A DNA stretch of 64,000 nucleotides from Microlunatus phosphovorus NM-1 (GTDB taxonomy: Bacteria; Actinomycetota; Actinomycetes; Propionibacteriales; Propionibacteriaceae). This document shows positions 35,699 through 45,234 of this stretch, in pieces. A program made the translations under genes and the position numbers. Location of the stretch: NCBI RefSeq assembly GCF_000270245.1, contig NC_015635.1, positions 1,612,001-1,676,000 of the forward strand. The letters run 5' to 3'. The notes below the pieces were generated by a model, which had not been told where the DNA came from, did not search any database, and was given only the letters and a program-made list of their open reading frames with translations. How positions within the stretch are numbered: position 1 is the stretch's first letter; every line of letters begins with the position of its first letter.

Positions 35699-36811
35699 AT
35701 GTCCAGTCATAGTGGCGGCGCAAGTACCCCGCCGGATCTGGTTTCGGATGGGGATGCGAGCGTCTCAGCAGGGCCCGCCGGTGGGTCGCCGACATCCTTC
35801 CGGCAACGGGAGCGCCAGCCGACCATCCGTGATGTCGCATCGCTGGCCCAGGTGTCCCTGCCGACGGTCTCCCGGGTGCTCACCGGCGCGGTGCCGGTGC
35901 GAGAAGCCACTCGCAAGCGGGTCCTCGAGGCGATGCGTGAACTGGGCTACCGGCCCAATGGTGCGGCCCGAGCCCTGGTCCAGGGGCAGCAGCCGATCGT
36001 CGGCGTGATCACCAGAGACACCACTCGTCATGGCTACGCCCGGATGCTGCTCAACATCGAAGCCAGAGCCAAGTTGCACGGCTATCTGGTGGCGATCACG
36101 GTCGTGGATCCGGAGGAGTTCGACACCGCCGGAGGCGCGCTGGATGTCCTCTTGGCGCAACCGATCGTCGGCGTGGTGGTGCTCGACTACCACACCTATG
36201 ACCCGGTCAAACTGCAGCGACGGCTCGGCTCGATTCCCATTGCCACCGTGATCCACGGCGGCGAGAGTCCCGTCGATGTCGCCCACGTCCTCGTCGACGA
36301 CTACGAGGCCGCGCGAGAGACCACCCGGCATCTGCTGTCACTCGGCCACCAGACGGTGCACCACATCGCTGTTCCGGGGCAACAGGCCAACCAGGGCTCG
36401 CACGCTCGCGAGCGAGGCTGGCGGGAAGCGCTCGAAGCGGCCGGCGCGCCGGTCCCAGCAGTTCAACGCACCGATTGGTCGATCGCGTCCGGTGTGGCCG
36501 CAGGGGCGGCGCTGGCGGCCGACCCGACCGTCACAGCGGTGTTCTGCAGCAACGACGAGCTCGCCTTCGCAACCATGCGCAGCATGCACGAGGCCGGCCG
36601 GCAGGTGCCAGCCGATGTCAGTGTCGCCGGACTGGACGACGAACCGCTTGCCAGCATCTGGGTGCCCAGCCTCACCACCTACCGGCTCGACTTCGACTGG
36701 GCGGGACAGGCCGCCCTCGAGCTGCTCATCGACCCGGCCGAGGGTGCCCAAAGGGCCGGCAATCCCAGGTCGGGCCTGGTTGTCCGGGAGAGTACGCGCC
36801 CGCCACGGTGA
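35699..36811 (+). CDS. LacI-family transcriptional regulator (locus B)
   Basis: The product is 370 residues from ATG 35699, with GGGTGGG upstream. The longer frame starting in the second operator is rejected. A 35-residue flexible, S/G-rich start precedes the HTH (I-R-D-V-A-S-L-A-Q-V-S-L-P-T-V-S-R-V-L), then the effector domain with V-F-C-S-N-D-E-L-A and V-S-V-A-G-L-D-D-E. Divergent from the arabinose operon across the two 17-bp repeats. Confidence 0.92.
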   Translation: MSSHSGGASTPPDLVSDGDASVSAGPAGGSPTSFRQRERQPTIRDVASLAQVSLPTVSRVLTGAVPVREATRKRVLEAMRELGYRPNGAARALVQGQQPIVGVITRDTTRHGYARMLLNIEARAKLHGYLVAITVVDPEEFDTAGGALDVLLAQPIVGVVVLDYHTYDPVKLQRRLGSIPIATVIHGGESPVDVAHVLVDDYEAARETTRHLLSLGHQTVHHIAVPGQQANQGSHARERGWREALEAAGAPVPAVQRTDWSIASGVAAGAALAADPTVTAVFCSNDELAFATMRSMHEAGRQVPADVSVAGLDDEPLASIWVPSLTTYRLDFDWAGQAALELLIDPAEGAQRAGNPRSGLVVRESTRPPR

Positions 36812-36853
36812 CGACCTGCCGGGTCGGATCGGCCCGCCTGGCAAGGGCAGAGG

Positions 36854-37567
36854 TCAGGCGGCCGCAGGCAGACCCGGGGTTACTTCGGCGTACGCGTCGG
36901 TCGGCAGCAGGCGGACCCGGGAGACCGAGGCCGCAGCCAGCAATTTCGAGGCGGCCGCCTCGTCCGGATCACCGTCGGCGTACAGCAGGCTGCGGAGGGC
37001 GTACAGCAGGTTCTCGGGCGGATCCAGATAGGTCCGGGCCGGATTGATCAGATCGGGTCGCACATAGAGCGCAAGCAGCAACAGCCCGTACACCGGTTTC
37101 AGGCCTTCGGCGAGGGCCGGCTGGTAGTAGGGCACGTCGATGATTCGCGCATCGAATCTGCCGTAGAAGCGGAGCCGGGACAGCGGATCGCCGTGGTGGG
37201 GGTGGGCCTCGTGATAGTCGGGGTGCTGGACTTCGGCCAGCACCAGACTCGGCTGCTCGGTGTCCTCCAGCGTCTGGATGAAGGCGCGATACAGCTCGCT
37301 GCCGAGACCCGTGCCGCGAAGATCCTGCCGGGTCGCCATCTGCCGCAGCACGACCGCACTCGCCGCGCGGACATTGACGAAGACTGCCGCGGCAACGATA
37401 TCGTCGGTGCCGTCCACCCCAACCAGCAGCGTCGTGGTGTTCTCCTCGAGCTTGGCTTCGAACTCCTCGAACGGCTCCAGCTCGTCGAACACGAAGCTGG
37501 GTGCGAGCACGTTGTCGAAGGCGGGCCTCCGGTCGGCGGGAGTGGCTACCCGGACGGTCATGCTCAT
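36854..37567 (-). CDS. GNAT-family N-acetyltransferase
   Basis: The product is 237 residues; ATG 37567 has GGGAG about 7 bp upstream. N-terminal T-V-R-V-A-T-P-A-D-R-R; acetyl-CoA motif A is L-R-G-T-G-L-G-S-E-L-Y-R-A-F near 88-101, and a motif-B-like region R-F-Y-G-R-F follows around 130. The C-terminal 80 residues are an extra helical part beyond the basic GNAT fold. Substrate unknown. Convergent with the LacI gene. Confidence 0.75.
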   Translation of the reverse strand: MSMTVRVATPADRRPAFDNVLAPSFVFDELEPFEEFEAKLEENTTTLLVGVDGTDDIVAAAVFVNVRAASAVVLRQMATRQDLRGTGLGSELYRAFIQTLEDTEQPSLVLAEVQHPDYHEAHPHHGDPLSRLRFYGRFDARIIDVPYYQPALAEGLKPVYGLLLLALYVRPDLINPARTYLDPPENLLYALRSLLYADGDPDEAAASKLLAAASVSRVRLLPTDAYAEVTPGLPAAA

Positions 37568-37720
37568 GTTCGTTCTCCCAGCTCTTTCTGGCTTTCCGAG
37601 CACAGTACGTGATCGCTCCGACACTGCCTCGGGAGGCCAACGGCTGGACCGACGACATCAATGTCGGAGCCGTCGGGTACGTTCCGGGTTTCGATCTCTA
37701 GACGGACAGGCCGCTCGACC

Positions 37721-38098
37721 ATGAACGTAAGCAAGCTGACCATCGTCACCGGTGCGCTGCTGGTGCTGACCGGTGTGACGGCCTATCTGGTGACCGGAAC
37801 GAGCAGTGTGACTGCGCTCATCCCGGCATTCATCGGGGTGCCGATGTTGATCTGCGCCCTGATCAGCCGCCGGCCCAACCTCTACCGTCATGCCATCCAT
37901 ACGGCGCTGGTCATCGCCTTGATCGGCGCCCTCGGGTCGTTGATGAACGTGGTGAAGATCGGCCAGCTGATCACCGGCACGGCAGAGCGCCCGGCGGCCA
38001 TCGCCACCAGCGTGATCATGTTCCTGCTCTGCGTGAACTACGTCGCCGCCGGCGTCTACTCCTTCGTCGAGGCCCGGAGGCGTCGCAAGCCGGCCTGA
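37721..38098 (+). CDS. small four-helix membrane protein
   Basis: The product is 125 residues from ATG 37721. Four hydrophobic segments: L-T-I-V-T-G-A-L-L-V-L-T-G-V, A-L-I-P-A-F-I-G-V-P-M-L-I-C, A-L-V-I-A-L-I-G-A-L-G-S-L, and S-V-I-M-F-L-L-C-V-N-Y-V. The basic C-terminus (E-A-R-R-R-R-K-P-A) suggests it faces the cytoplasm. No family recognised. Confidence 0.65.
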   Translation: MNVSKLTIVTGALLVLTGVTAYLVTGTSSVTALIPAFIGVPMLICALISRRPNLYRHAIHTALVIALIGALGSLMNVVKIGQLITGTAERPAAIATSVIMFLLCVNYVAAGVYSFVEARRRRKPA

Positions 38099-38252
38099 GC
38101 TACGGCAGGATGTCCTCCGTGACCCTGCTCGATGGTCGCGCTTCGCGCTCCGCGGTCACGGGCTCCGCGAGGTCTCACTCGTTCGTCGCGGTTTCAGACG
38201 ACGAAGAACATGTCGCCCCAAACCGCTCCTGCACTCGTGAGAGGCTCTGCCC

Positions 38253-40352
38253 GTGACCGAGCTGAATGAACCGCTCCGAGAACTCGCGCAGGCGTACGGG
38301 ATCGCCACCGAGTACTGGGATTGGCAGGGGCAGCACGTCTCGGTCGAGGCCGAGACCGTGATCGCCGTGTTGGCCGGTCTGGATGTCGACGCATCGACCC
38401 CGGAGAAGGCCTGGCAGGCGCTGCAGCAGCATCACCGGGAGCCGTGGACGAGGATGCTGCCGCGTTGTCTGGCCACCCGGCAAGGGCACGCGGTCTCGAT
38501 CTGGGTGCACGTCACGGCCGGCGATCCGGTGGACGTCTGGGTCGAGCTGGAGACCGGTGGCGGGCGAGGACTGCGGCAGCTGGAGAACTGGAACCCGGCA
38601 CGGGAGATCGACGGTCGCTGGGTCGGCGAGGCCAGCTTCGAGATCCCGGGCGATCTGCCGCTCGGTTATCACACGGTCCGGGCTCGCAGCGGTGGGCACG
38701 GCGGTGGTCAGGAAGCGTCGATGCCGCTGATCATCACCCCGGCCTGGCTCGGTCTGCCGGCGCGGCTGGGGGATCGGCGGGCTTGGGGCCTGGCGACCCA
38801 GCTCTACAGCGTGCGCTCGCACGGATCCTGGGGCGGAGTGGGTGACCTTACCGATCTGACCGACCTCGCGGTCTGGTCGGGCGCGGAGCACGGCGCCGAC
38901 TACATCTTGATCAATCCGTTGCATGCGGCCGAGCCGGTGCCGCCGATGGAGCCGTCGCCGTATCTGCCGAGCACCCGCCGGTTCTTCAACCCGCTCTATC
39001 TCCGCCCCGAGCGGATCCCCGAGTATGTCGAGCTGACTCCCGACCAGCGGGCCGCGGTCGAGGCGCTCCGGTCCGAGGTCGACACTCCGGAGGCGTGGCA
39101 GTCCATCGATCGCAATGCCGCCTGGACGGCCAAGCGGGCTGCCTTGAAGATCATTTTCGAGGTGCCCCGCTCCGCCGGCCGGCAATTGGCCTTCACCGCA
39201 TTCCGCCGCCGGGCCGGTGAAGGACTGGAGCGGTTCGCGCAGTGGGCGGTGTTGAGCGAGCAGCACGGTCCGCATTTCGATGAGTGGCCGGCCGAGCTGC
39301 AGCATCCCAGGACGGCCCAGGTGGCGGAGTTCACCGCCACCCACGGCCATGAGATCGACTTCGTGTGCTGGCTGCAGTGGGTGATGGACGAGCAGCTGGC
39401 CAGTGCGCAGAGCGCCAGTGAGCAGGCCGGCATGGCACTCGGCATCATGCATGACCTGGCGGTGGGTGTGCATCCGCACGGCGCCGATGCCTGGGCGCTC
39501 AAGGACACCTACGCGCAAGGGATCTCGGTCGGTGCACCGCCGGATCCGTACAACCAGAACGGGCAGAACTGGAGCCAGCCGCCCTGGCGTCCCGACCGGT
39601 TGGCCGAGCAGGCGTACGCGCCGTACCGGGAGATGGTGCGCACCATCCTCCGCCACGCCGGAGGGATCCGGGTCGACCATGTGATCGGCCTGTTCCGGTT
39701 GTGGTGGATCCCCGAGGGCGCGGGGCCGACCAAGGGCACCTATGTGCGCAACGACCATGAGGCGATGGTCGGCATCCTGGCGCTGGAGGCGCATCGCGCG
39801 GGCGCGGTGGTGGTCGGCGAGGACCTTGGCACGGTGGAGCCGTGGGTGCGGGACTATCTCCGAGAGCGCGGCATTCTCGGCACCTCGATCCTGTGGTTCG
39901 AGTTCGACTTCCATGGTGACGGATCACCGCTGGCGCCGGAGAAATGGCGGGAATACTGCCTCGCCTCGGTGACCACCCACGACCTGCCGCCGACCGCCGG
40001 CTATCTGGCCGGCGACCACGTACGACTGCGTGACCAGCTGGGAGTGCTGACCCGGCCGCTGGCCGAGGAGCTCGCGGTCGACGAGGCCGAGCGGAAGGCC
40101 TGGTTGGACAACCTGCGGGCCCGCCGTGGGCTGGCCGACGACGCGGACGAGGAGGCGACGGTCGCTGCGCTCTATCGCTATCTGACCTGGACCCGCTCGC
40201 GGCTGCTCAACGTGGCCCTCGGCGACGCGATCGGGGACCACCGGGTGCAGAACCAGCCGGGCACGGTGAACGAGTACCCGAACTGGCGGGTGCCGTTGAG
40301 CGGACCGGACGGCCAGCCGGTCTGGCTGGAGGACGTGCTGACCGACCGGTGA
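38253..40352 (+). CDS. malQ: 4-alpha-glucanotransferase (amylomaltase)
   Basis: The product is 699 residues from GTG 38253. GH77: transfers alpha-1,4-glucan segments in maltodextrin and glycogen metabolism. Catalytic regions: G-G-I-R-V-D-H-V-I-G-L (nucleophile Asp), V-V-G-E-D-L-G-T-V (acid/base Glu) and T-T-H-D-L-P-P-T-A-G-Y (transition-state Asp). The about 160-residue N-terminal extension with a beta-sandwich look is typical of the actinobacterial form. Not linked to other glycogen genes here. Confidence 0.95.
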   Translation: MTELNEPLRELAQAYGIATEYWDWQGQHVSVEAETVIAVLAGLDVDASTPEKAWQALQQHHREPWTRMLPRCLATRQGHAVSIWVHVTAGDPVDVWVELETGGGRGLRQLENWNPAREIDGRWVGEASFEIPGDLPLGYHTVRARSGGHGGGQEASMPLIITPAWLGLPARLGDRRAWGLATQLYSVRSHGSWGGVGDLTDLTDLAVWSGAEHGADYILINPLHAAEPVPPMEPSPYLPSTRRFFNPLYLRPERIPEYVELTPDQRAAVEALRSEVDTPEAWQSIDRNAAWTAKRAALKIIFEVPRSAGRQLAFTAFRRRAGEGLERFAQWAVLSEQHGPHFDEWPAELQHPRTAQVAEFTATHGHEIDFVCWLQWVMDEQLASAQSASEQAGMALGIMHDLAVGVHPHGADAWALKDTYAQGISVGAPPDPYNQNGQNWSQPPWRPDRLAEQAYAPYREMVRTILRHAGGIRVDHVIGLFRLWWIPEGAGPTKGTYVRNDHEAMVGILALEAHRAGAVVVGEDLGTVEPWVRDYLRERGILGTSILWFEFDFHGDGSPLAPEKWREYCLASVTTHDLPPTAGYLAGDHVRLRDQLGVLTRPLAEELAVDEAERKAWLDNLRARRGLADDADEEATVAALYRYLTWTRSRLLNVALGDAIGDHRVQNQPGTVNEYPNWRVPLSGPDGQPVWLEDVLTDR

Positions 40353-40374
40353 GCCCGCGACCTGATGAAGGTCG

Positions 40375-40959
40375 TCAGCGGCCGCTGATCACGCCCTTCT
40401 CGACGGCCTTGGTGACCGCGTCGGCTTCCGCCTGGGTGAGCGTCCCAGCCTTGACGGCGGCATCCAACCGGCTCTTCAGTACTGCGGCACGGTCGGCCTG
40501 GCGCTCGGCCCGGATCTCCTCGAACGCCTTGGTGACCTTGGCCTCGTCGAGGCCGAGCTTCTCAGCGAGCTGCTTGGCCAGCTGCGCGTCGCGCTTCGCC
40601 GGGTCGGGACGGCTCGGTCGTGCGGACGGACTGGCGCTCGGATCCGCCGAGGGGCGTGCGGTTGGCCGGTTGGCCTCCCGGATGGCCTTCAGCGCGTCGG
40701 TGACCTTGGCCTGGTCGACGCCGAGCTTCTCGGCGAGCTGCTTGGCGAGGTCTCCGTCGAAGGCGCCGCGGCCCGGTCCGCCGCGGTGTCCGTGGCCAGG
40801 ACCACCGCGGCCCGGGCCGGTCGTGGATGAGGCTGACGGCTTCGATGATGGCGAGCTGGTCGGATCGGCCGATGCCAGCCCGGCGATGCCGACACCAACG
40901 CCGAGCGCGAGGACACCGGCGGCAGTCGAGGCGACGACGACCTTGGTGGTTCGGGACAC
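40375..40959 (-). CDS. secreted protein with two duplicated helical repeats
   Basis: The product is 194 residues from GTG 40959, with AAAAGGAG upstream. Signal peptide (T-T-K-V-V-V-A-S-T-A-A-G-V-L-A-L-G-V-G-V-G-I), then a Ser/Pro/Gly/His linker and two copies of L-A-K-Q-L-A-E-K-L-G-x-D-x-A-K-V-T-x-A separated by a Pro/Ser/Arg linker. The final segment (L-T-Q-A-E-A-D-A-V) is another helical unit. No enzymatic motif. Such repeats are common in exported actinobacterial proteins of unknown role. Convergent with malQ. Confidence 0.75.
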   Translation of the reverse strand: MSRTTKVVVASTAAGVLALGVGVGIAGLASADPTSSPSSKPSASSTTGPGRGGPGHGHRGGPGRGAFDGDLAKQLAEKLGVDQAKVTDALKAIREANRPTARPSADPSASPSARPSRPDPAKRDAQLAKQLAEKLGLDEAKVTKAFEEIRAERQADRAAVLKSRLDAAVKAGTLTQAEADAVTKAVEKGVISGR

Positions 40960-41090
40960 AGGAAGACTCCTTTTGGGATGAGATCGAGAACGACACTCCG
41001 CGGCCGCGCTGGGGCCGGACTGGCAACCGTCTGTCAAGAGACTGTCACTGGCTGTGAGTCGGTGGCAGGATCGCTCCCGAGGAGGTACGC

Positions 41091-42089
41091 GTGAACGACT
41101 CGAGTCCGAGCGACAGTGATGCCACGGATGGACACGGCGGCGAGAGCCTGCTCACGGTGATCATCGCGTTCGCCGCGAATCTGGTGATCGCCATCGCCAA
41201 GTCCGTCGCTGCGACGATCACCGGGTCGGCGTCGATGCTGGCCGAGGCAGCGCACTCCTGGGCCGACACCGGCAACGAGGTCTTCCTGCTGATCGCCGAG
41301 CGGCGTTCAGACCGCGCTCGGGACTCGCGTCACCCGATGGGATACGGCAAGGAGGCGTACGTCTGGTCGATGTTCGCCGCCTTCGGTCTGTTCACCGCCG
41401 GTGCGGTGGTCTCGATCAGCCACGGCATCAACGAACTCCGCAACCCCGAGCCGGCGACCGACTACGCGATCGCGTACATCGTATTGGCCATCTCGTTCGT
41501 CCTGGAGGGGATCTCGTTCAGCCAGGCGTTCCGGCAGACCCGCCGGAAGGCTGGCTGGCTGCGACGCGGTCACCTGTCCTACGTGCTGAACACCTCCAAC
41601 CCGACGCTGCGGGCGGTGTTCTTCGAGGATGCCGCCGCGCTGGTCGGGTTGCTGATCGCGTTCGCCGGCATCGCCTTGCACCAGTACACGGGGTCACCGA
41701 TCCCGGATGCGATCGGGTCGATCCTGGTCGGGCTGCTGCTGGGCGTGCTCGCCGTGGTGCTGATCAACCGCAACCGACGGTTTCTGGTCGGTCAGCAGGT
41801 GCAGCCCGACATCCGCAACACCGCGTTGGTGGCGCTGCTCGCCGTCCCCGACATCGAGCGGGTCACCTACCTGCACCTGGAGTTCGTCGGACCGGAGCGG
41901 CTCTATCTGGTCGCTGCGGTCGATTTGATCGGGGATCTGCGCGAGCACGACGTGGCGACCAGGCTGCGGCGGATCGAGCGCGAACTGGAGGCCCGGCCGT
42001 CGATCGTGGAGGCCGTGCTGACGCTGGCCACCCGCGACGAGCCGAGTCTGCAGCCCGATCCGGCCTCTCCACCGAGCCGGTTGCTCTGA
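41091..42089 (+). CDS. cation diffusion facilitator (CDF) family efflux protein
   Basis: The product is 332 residues from GTG 41091. Membrane segments alternate from residue 19; the metal-site helix is [15 protein letters not shown] (TM2, with H and D), and the H-P-M-G-Y-G-K-E loop follows. The cytoplasmic C-terminal domain (about 235-320) fits the family. Exports Zn, Mn, Fe or Co in exchange for protons; specificity not determinable. The region 42090-42166 holds nothing but the riboswitch upstream sequence. Confidence 0.9.
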   Translation: MNDSSPSDSDATDGHGGESLLTVIIAFAANLVIAIAKSVAATITGSASMLAEAAHSWADTGNEVFLLIAERRSDRARDSRHPMGYGKEAYVWSMFAAFGLFTAGAVVSISHGINELRNPEPATDYAIAYIVLAISFVLEGISFSQAFRQTRRKAGWLRRGHLSYVLNTSNPTLRAVFFEDAAALVGLLIAFAGIALHQYTGSPIPDAIGSILVGLLLGVLAVVLINRNRRFLVGQQVQPDIRNTALVALLAVPDIERVTYLHLEFVGPERLYLVAAVDLIGDLREHDVATRLRRIERELEARPSIVEAVLTLATRDEPSLQPDPASPPSRLL

Positions 42090-42166
42090 GCCTTCGAGTT
42101 CGGCATGTGGCCCCGGGTATGCAGCACTCGAGGGTCGATGGCAGAATCCTTCGGCAAGAGAACTCT

Positions 42167-42292
42167 GCGTGCTCTGGGGTCGGTGCAATTCCGAACCGGC
42201 GGTGACAGTCCGCGACCCGATGGCAGCCAGCTATCGGTTGACCAGGTGAAACTCCTGGACCGACGGTGAAAGTCCGGATGGGAAGCGCACGC
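42167..42292 (+). promoter_or_regulatory. FMN riboswitch (RFN element)
   Basis: Closing stem P1 is GCGTGC (42167-42172) with GCACGC (42287-42292). Between them are the conserved segments of the RFN element: the first G-A-A-C-C-G-G-C-G-G-T, AGTCCGCGA, a CCAGGTGAAACTCCTGG stem-loop, ACCGACGGTGAAAGTCC and GGATGGGAAG. Length and segment order match the six-branch FMN aptamer. It controls ribD-ribE-ribB-ribH; bound FMN is expected to lower translation through the hairpin downstream. Confidence 0.93.
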
Positions 42293-42380
42293 TGGCGGTT
42301 CGACCTGTCGCGGTCAGCAGACCCGTGCGGGTGCGGTCCTCGACCTGCCCGTCGTCTGAGCCGACGCAGTCGTTCACCAG

Positions 42381-42425
42381 CCCTTCCTATCGCCATCCTC
42401 CGGGCTCGCGGCCCGAGAGGAAGGG
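42381..42425 (+). promoter_or_regulatory. ribD Shine-Dalgarno-sequestering hairpin (expression platform)
   Basis: CCCTTCCT (42381-42388) is perfectly complementary to AGGAAGGG (42418-42425), which is the ribosome-binding site 4 bp before ATG 42430. Inside, CGGGC and GCCCG pair with a TCGCG loop. When formed, this hides the RBS. With an FMN aptamer about 90 nt upstream it is a good translational on/off platform. There is no terminator T-run, so translational rather than transcriptional control is inferred. Confidence 0.7.
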
Positions 42426-42429
42426 ATGG

Positions 42430-43479
42430 ATGGTGTCGGAAACCGCCGCCATGCGCCGTGCGCTACGGCTCGCCGCCAGCCCCGGCTTCGTCAAAGGACC
42501 CAACCCACGGGTCGGCTGCGTGCTCATCGACAACACTGGAGCCCCCGTCGGCGAAGGCTGGCACGCAGGCGCGGGCCATCCCCACGCCGAGGTCGCCGCG
42601 ATCGCCGACGCCGGCGCGCGAGCCCGTGGCTCGACCGCGGTGGTCACCCTGGAGCCCTGCAGCCACACCGGTCGGACGGGCCCGTGCGTCGATGCCCTGA
42701 TCGCTGCCGGGGTTCGGCGGGTCGTCTGGGCCTCAACCGACCCCAACCCGATCGCCGCAGGTGGCGGCGAGCGTCTGCGCCTGGCCGGTATCGACACGGC
42801 GGCCGGGCTGCTGGCCGCGGATGCCGATCAGCTCAACCGCAGCTGGATCTTCGCGCATCGATCTGGTCGGCCGTACGTCACCTGGAAGTTCGCCGGCAGT
42901 CTCGACGGTCGCAGTGCCGCCGCTGACGGCAGCAGCCGGTGGATCAGTTCGGCCGCCGCTCGGGCTGACGCACATCGGCTTCGTGCCCGTGCCGGCGCGG
43001 TGCTCGCCGGTATCGGCAGTGTGCTGGTCGACAACGCGCAGCTGGCCGCCCGCGGTGACGCGGGCGAGCCGATCAGATATGCCGACCAGCCTCTCCGCGT
43101 GGTGATCGGCCACCGCCAACCCCCGGTCGGGGCGCGGATCCGCGATGACGCCGCCCCGACGTTGCGGATCCCGACCCACGATCCCGCCGAAGTGCTGGCG
43201 GCCTTGTCCGCGCGTGGCGTCCACGACGTGCTGCTGGAGGGTGGCCCGACCGTCGCCGCCGCCTTCTGGCGGGCGGGTCTGGTCGATGAGGTGGTCGCCT
43301 ATCTGGCACCCGTGCTGCTCGGCTCCGGACCGTCGTCCGTCGCTGATCTCGGCGTCGCGACGATGGCCGGCGCCCAGCGACTCGACGTCGTCGCCATCGA
43401 CGTGATCGGCCAGGATGTCGACGCCAACGTACGGATCACCGCCCGCCCAGTCATCTCGCCCGTCCCCAGCAACAACTAG
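42430..43479 (+). CDS. ribD: bifunctional riboflavin deaminase/reductase
   Basis: The product is 349 residues. Deaminase domain (about 1-145): H-A-E-V-A-A-I at 49-55 and P-C-S-H-T-G-R-T-G-P-C, the zinc site. Reductase domain (about 150-349): W-K-F-A-G-S-L-D-G-R-S-A-A-A-D-G-S-S-R-W-I, D-V-L-L-E-G-G-P-T-V-A. Converts the pyrimidine product of GTP cyclohydrolase II to the ribitylamino intermediate. ATG 42430 follows the AGGAAGGG site; the frame is open further upstream over the riboswitch but that part is not protein-like. Confidence 0.95.
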   Translation: MVSETAAMRRALRLAASPGFVKGPNPRVGCVLIDNTGAPVGEGWHAGAGHPHAEVAAIADAGARARGSTAVVTLEPCSHTGRTGPCVDALIAAGVRRVVWASTDPNPIAAGGGERLRLAGIDTAAGLLAADADQLNRSWIFAHRSGRPYVTWKFAGSLDGRSAAADGSSRWISSAAARADAHRLRARAGAVLAGIGSVLVDNAQLAARGDAGEPIRYADQPLRVVIGHRQPPVGARIRDDAAPTLRIPTHDPAEVLAALSARGVHDVLLEGGPTVAAAFWRAGLVDEVVAYLAPVLLGSGPSSVADLGVATMAGAQRLDVVAIDVIGQDVDANVRITARPVISPVPSNN

Positions 43480-43489
43480 GAGTTTGATC

Positions 43490-44092
43490 ATGTTCACCGG
43501 AATCGTGGAGGACCTCGGCACCGTGCTCGAGCTTGCCCCGAGCGACGATGCCGCCCGCCTGATCGTGCAGACGGGCATCGGGGTCGACGGCGTACCTATC
43601 GGCGGGTCGATCGCCGTGAACGGCTGCTGCCTCACCGTGGTCGAGCGGGGCACCGACTGGTTCGTCGCCGACGTGATGGCCGAGACCTTGGCAAAGACCT
43701 CCCTCGGTGACGCCGAGGCCGGCACCCGGGTCAATATCGAGCGTGCTGTCCGCGCCGGCGACCGACTTGACGGACACATCGTGCAGGGGCACGTCGACGG
43801 CACCGGACGACTGGTTGGCCGGCAGCCCTCGACCCATTGGGAGGTGATCACGATCGAGGTGCCCAGGCCGTTGTTGCGCTACCTGGCGCCCAAGGGCTCT
43901 GTGGCCGTCGACGGGGTGTCGCTGACCGTGGTCGAGGTCGATGATCAGGAGGCGACACTGACGATCTCGCTCATCCCGGAGACGCTGGGCCGGACCACGC
44001 TCGGGATCCGGGCGCCGGGGGAGCGAGTCAACCTCGAGGTCGACGTGATCGCCAAGTACGTCGAGCGGATGCTGGTGATCGATCGTGGCTGA
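43490..44092 (+). CDS. ribE: riboflavin synthase, alpha chain
   Basis: The product is 200 residues from ATG 43490, with RBS AGGAG. The start M-F-T-G-I-V-E is diagnostic. Two similar lumazine-binding beta-barrel halves (about 1-95 and 98-195) are seen: each carries a motif like A-V-N-G-C-C-L-T-V / A-V-D-G-V-S-L-T-V. It dismutates 6,7-dimethyl-8-ribityllumazine to riboflavin. Overlaps ribB by 8 bp. Confidence 0.96.
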   Translation: MFTGIVEDLGTVLELAPSDDAARLIVQTGIGVDGVPIGGSIAVNGCCLTVVERGTDWFVADVMAETLAKTSLGDAEAGTRVNIERAVRAGDRLDGHIVQGHVDGTGRLVGRQPSTHWEVITIEVPRPLLRYLAPKGSVAVDGVSLTVVEVDDQEATLTISLIPETLGRTTLGIRAPGERVNLEVDVIAKYVERMLVIDRG

Positions 44093-44750
44093 GCACACGC
44101 CGGCCGACGGACCCGCCGTCCGACTGGACAGCATCGATGACGCTCTCACCGCGCTCAAAGCGGGCCAGGTCGTCATCGTGGTCGACGACGAGGATCGCGA
44201 GAACGAGGGCGATTTCATCCTGGCTGCCGAGCTCGCGACGCCGGACCTCCTCGGCTTTGTCATCCGGCACAGCTCGGGCATGGTCTGCGTGCCGATGGAA
44301 GCCGCTGACCTCGACCGGCTGAGGATCCCGATGATGACGACGCGGAACACCGATCCGCTGCGCACCGCCTACACGGTCACCGTCGATGCGGCGATCGGTG
44401 TCAGCACCGGGATCTCGGCGGCGGATCGGGCACGCACGGCTCGGGTGCTGGCCGATCCGGCAGCCGTTCCCGGTGACTTCACCCTGCCCGGGCACGTCTT
44501 TCCGCTGCGCGCCCGCAGGGGAGGGGTGCTGGCGAGGCCGGGCCACACCGAGGCAGCCGTGGACCTGGCTCGGGCCGCCGGGCTGCGACCGGTCGGGGTC
44601 ATCGCCGAGGTGGTCAACGACGACGGGTCGATGATGCGGGCGCCTGGGCTGCGGCAGCTCGCCGACGATCACGATCTGCCGCTGATCTCGATCGGTCAGC
44701 TGGTGGAGCACCGGATCAAGACCGAGCTGGCCATGGGGCTGGTGGGCTGA
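44085..44750 (+). CDS. ribB: 3,4-dihydroxy-2-butanone 4-phosphate synthase (stand-alone)
   Basis: The product is 221 residues from GTG 44085. [11 protein letters not shown] at about 33-43 and H-T-E-A-A-V-D-L-A are the active-site signatures. Most actinobacteria use a fused RibBA of about 420 residues with GTP cyclohydrolase II at the C-terminus. Here the second domain is missing and the next gene is ribH, so ribA must lie elsewhere. It converts ribulose 5-phosphate to the four-carbon substrate of lumazine synthase. Confidence 0.95.
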   Translation: MAEHTPADGPAVRLDSIDDALTALKAGQVVIVVDDEDRENEGDFILAAELATPDLLGFVIRHSSGMVCVPMEAADLDRLRIPMMTTRNTDPLRTAYTVTVDAAIGVSTGISAADRARTARVLADPAAVPGDFTLPGHVFPLRARRGGVLARPGHTEAAVDLARAAGLRPVGVIAEVVNDDGSMMRAPGLRQLADDHDLPLISIGQLVEHRIKTELAMGLVG

Positions 44751-45232
44751 TGGCCGGTCATGGTGCGCCGACGCTCGAGCCAACGCCAGCGGGCGAGGTG
44801 CGGGTGGCGGTGATTGCTGCCAGCTGGCACCAGCAGGTGATGACCGGGCTGTTGGACGGAGCCGTACGCGGCTGTCAGTCCTTCGGTGTGGAGCCGGTCG
44901 TGGTGCGAGTGCCAGGCTCGTTCGAGCTGCCGGTGGCCGCTGCGCGGTTGGCCCGATCGGGCGGATTCGACGCGTTGGTCGCCCTCGGCGTGGTGATCCG
45001 GGGTGGGACACCGCACTTCGACTATGTCTGCCAGGCGGCCACCGAGGGCCTGACCCGGGTGAGCGTCGACCATGCGGTCCCGGTCGGGTTCGGTGTGCTG
45101 ACCTGCGACACCGAGCAACAGGCACTCGACCGGGCCGGACTGCCCGACTCGACGGAGGACAAGGGCTACGAGGCCGCGACCGCGGCGATCGCCACCGCTG
45201 TCGAATTGGCCCGTGCCTTGGTCCGCGACTGA
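44750..45232 (+). CDS. ribH: 6,7-dimethyl-8-ribityllumazine synthase
   Basis: The product is 160 residues. Landmarks: A-S-W-H-Q at 24-28, [24 protein letters not shown] (catalytic His) and G-F-G-V-L-T. It condenses the pyrimidine and butanone intermediates into lumazine. The start shares one base with the ribB stop (TGATG). Last gene of the rib operon. Confidence 0.96.
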   Translation: MAGHGAPTLEPTPAGEVRVAVIAASWHQQVMTGLLDGAVRGCQSFGVEPVVVRVPGSFELPVAAARLARSGGFDALVALGVVIRGGTPHFDYVCQAATEGLTRVSVDHAVPVGFGVLTCDTEQQALDRAGLPDSTEDKGYEAATAAIATAVELARALVRD

Positions 45233-45234
45233 GG

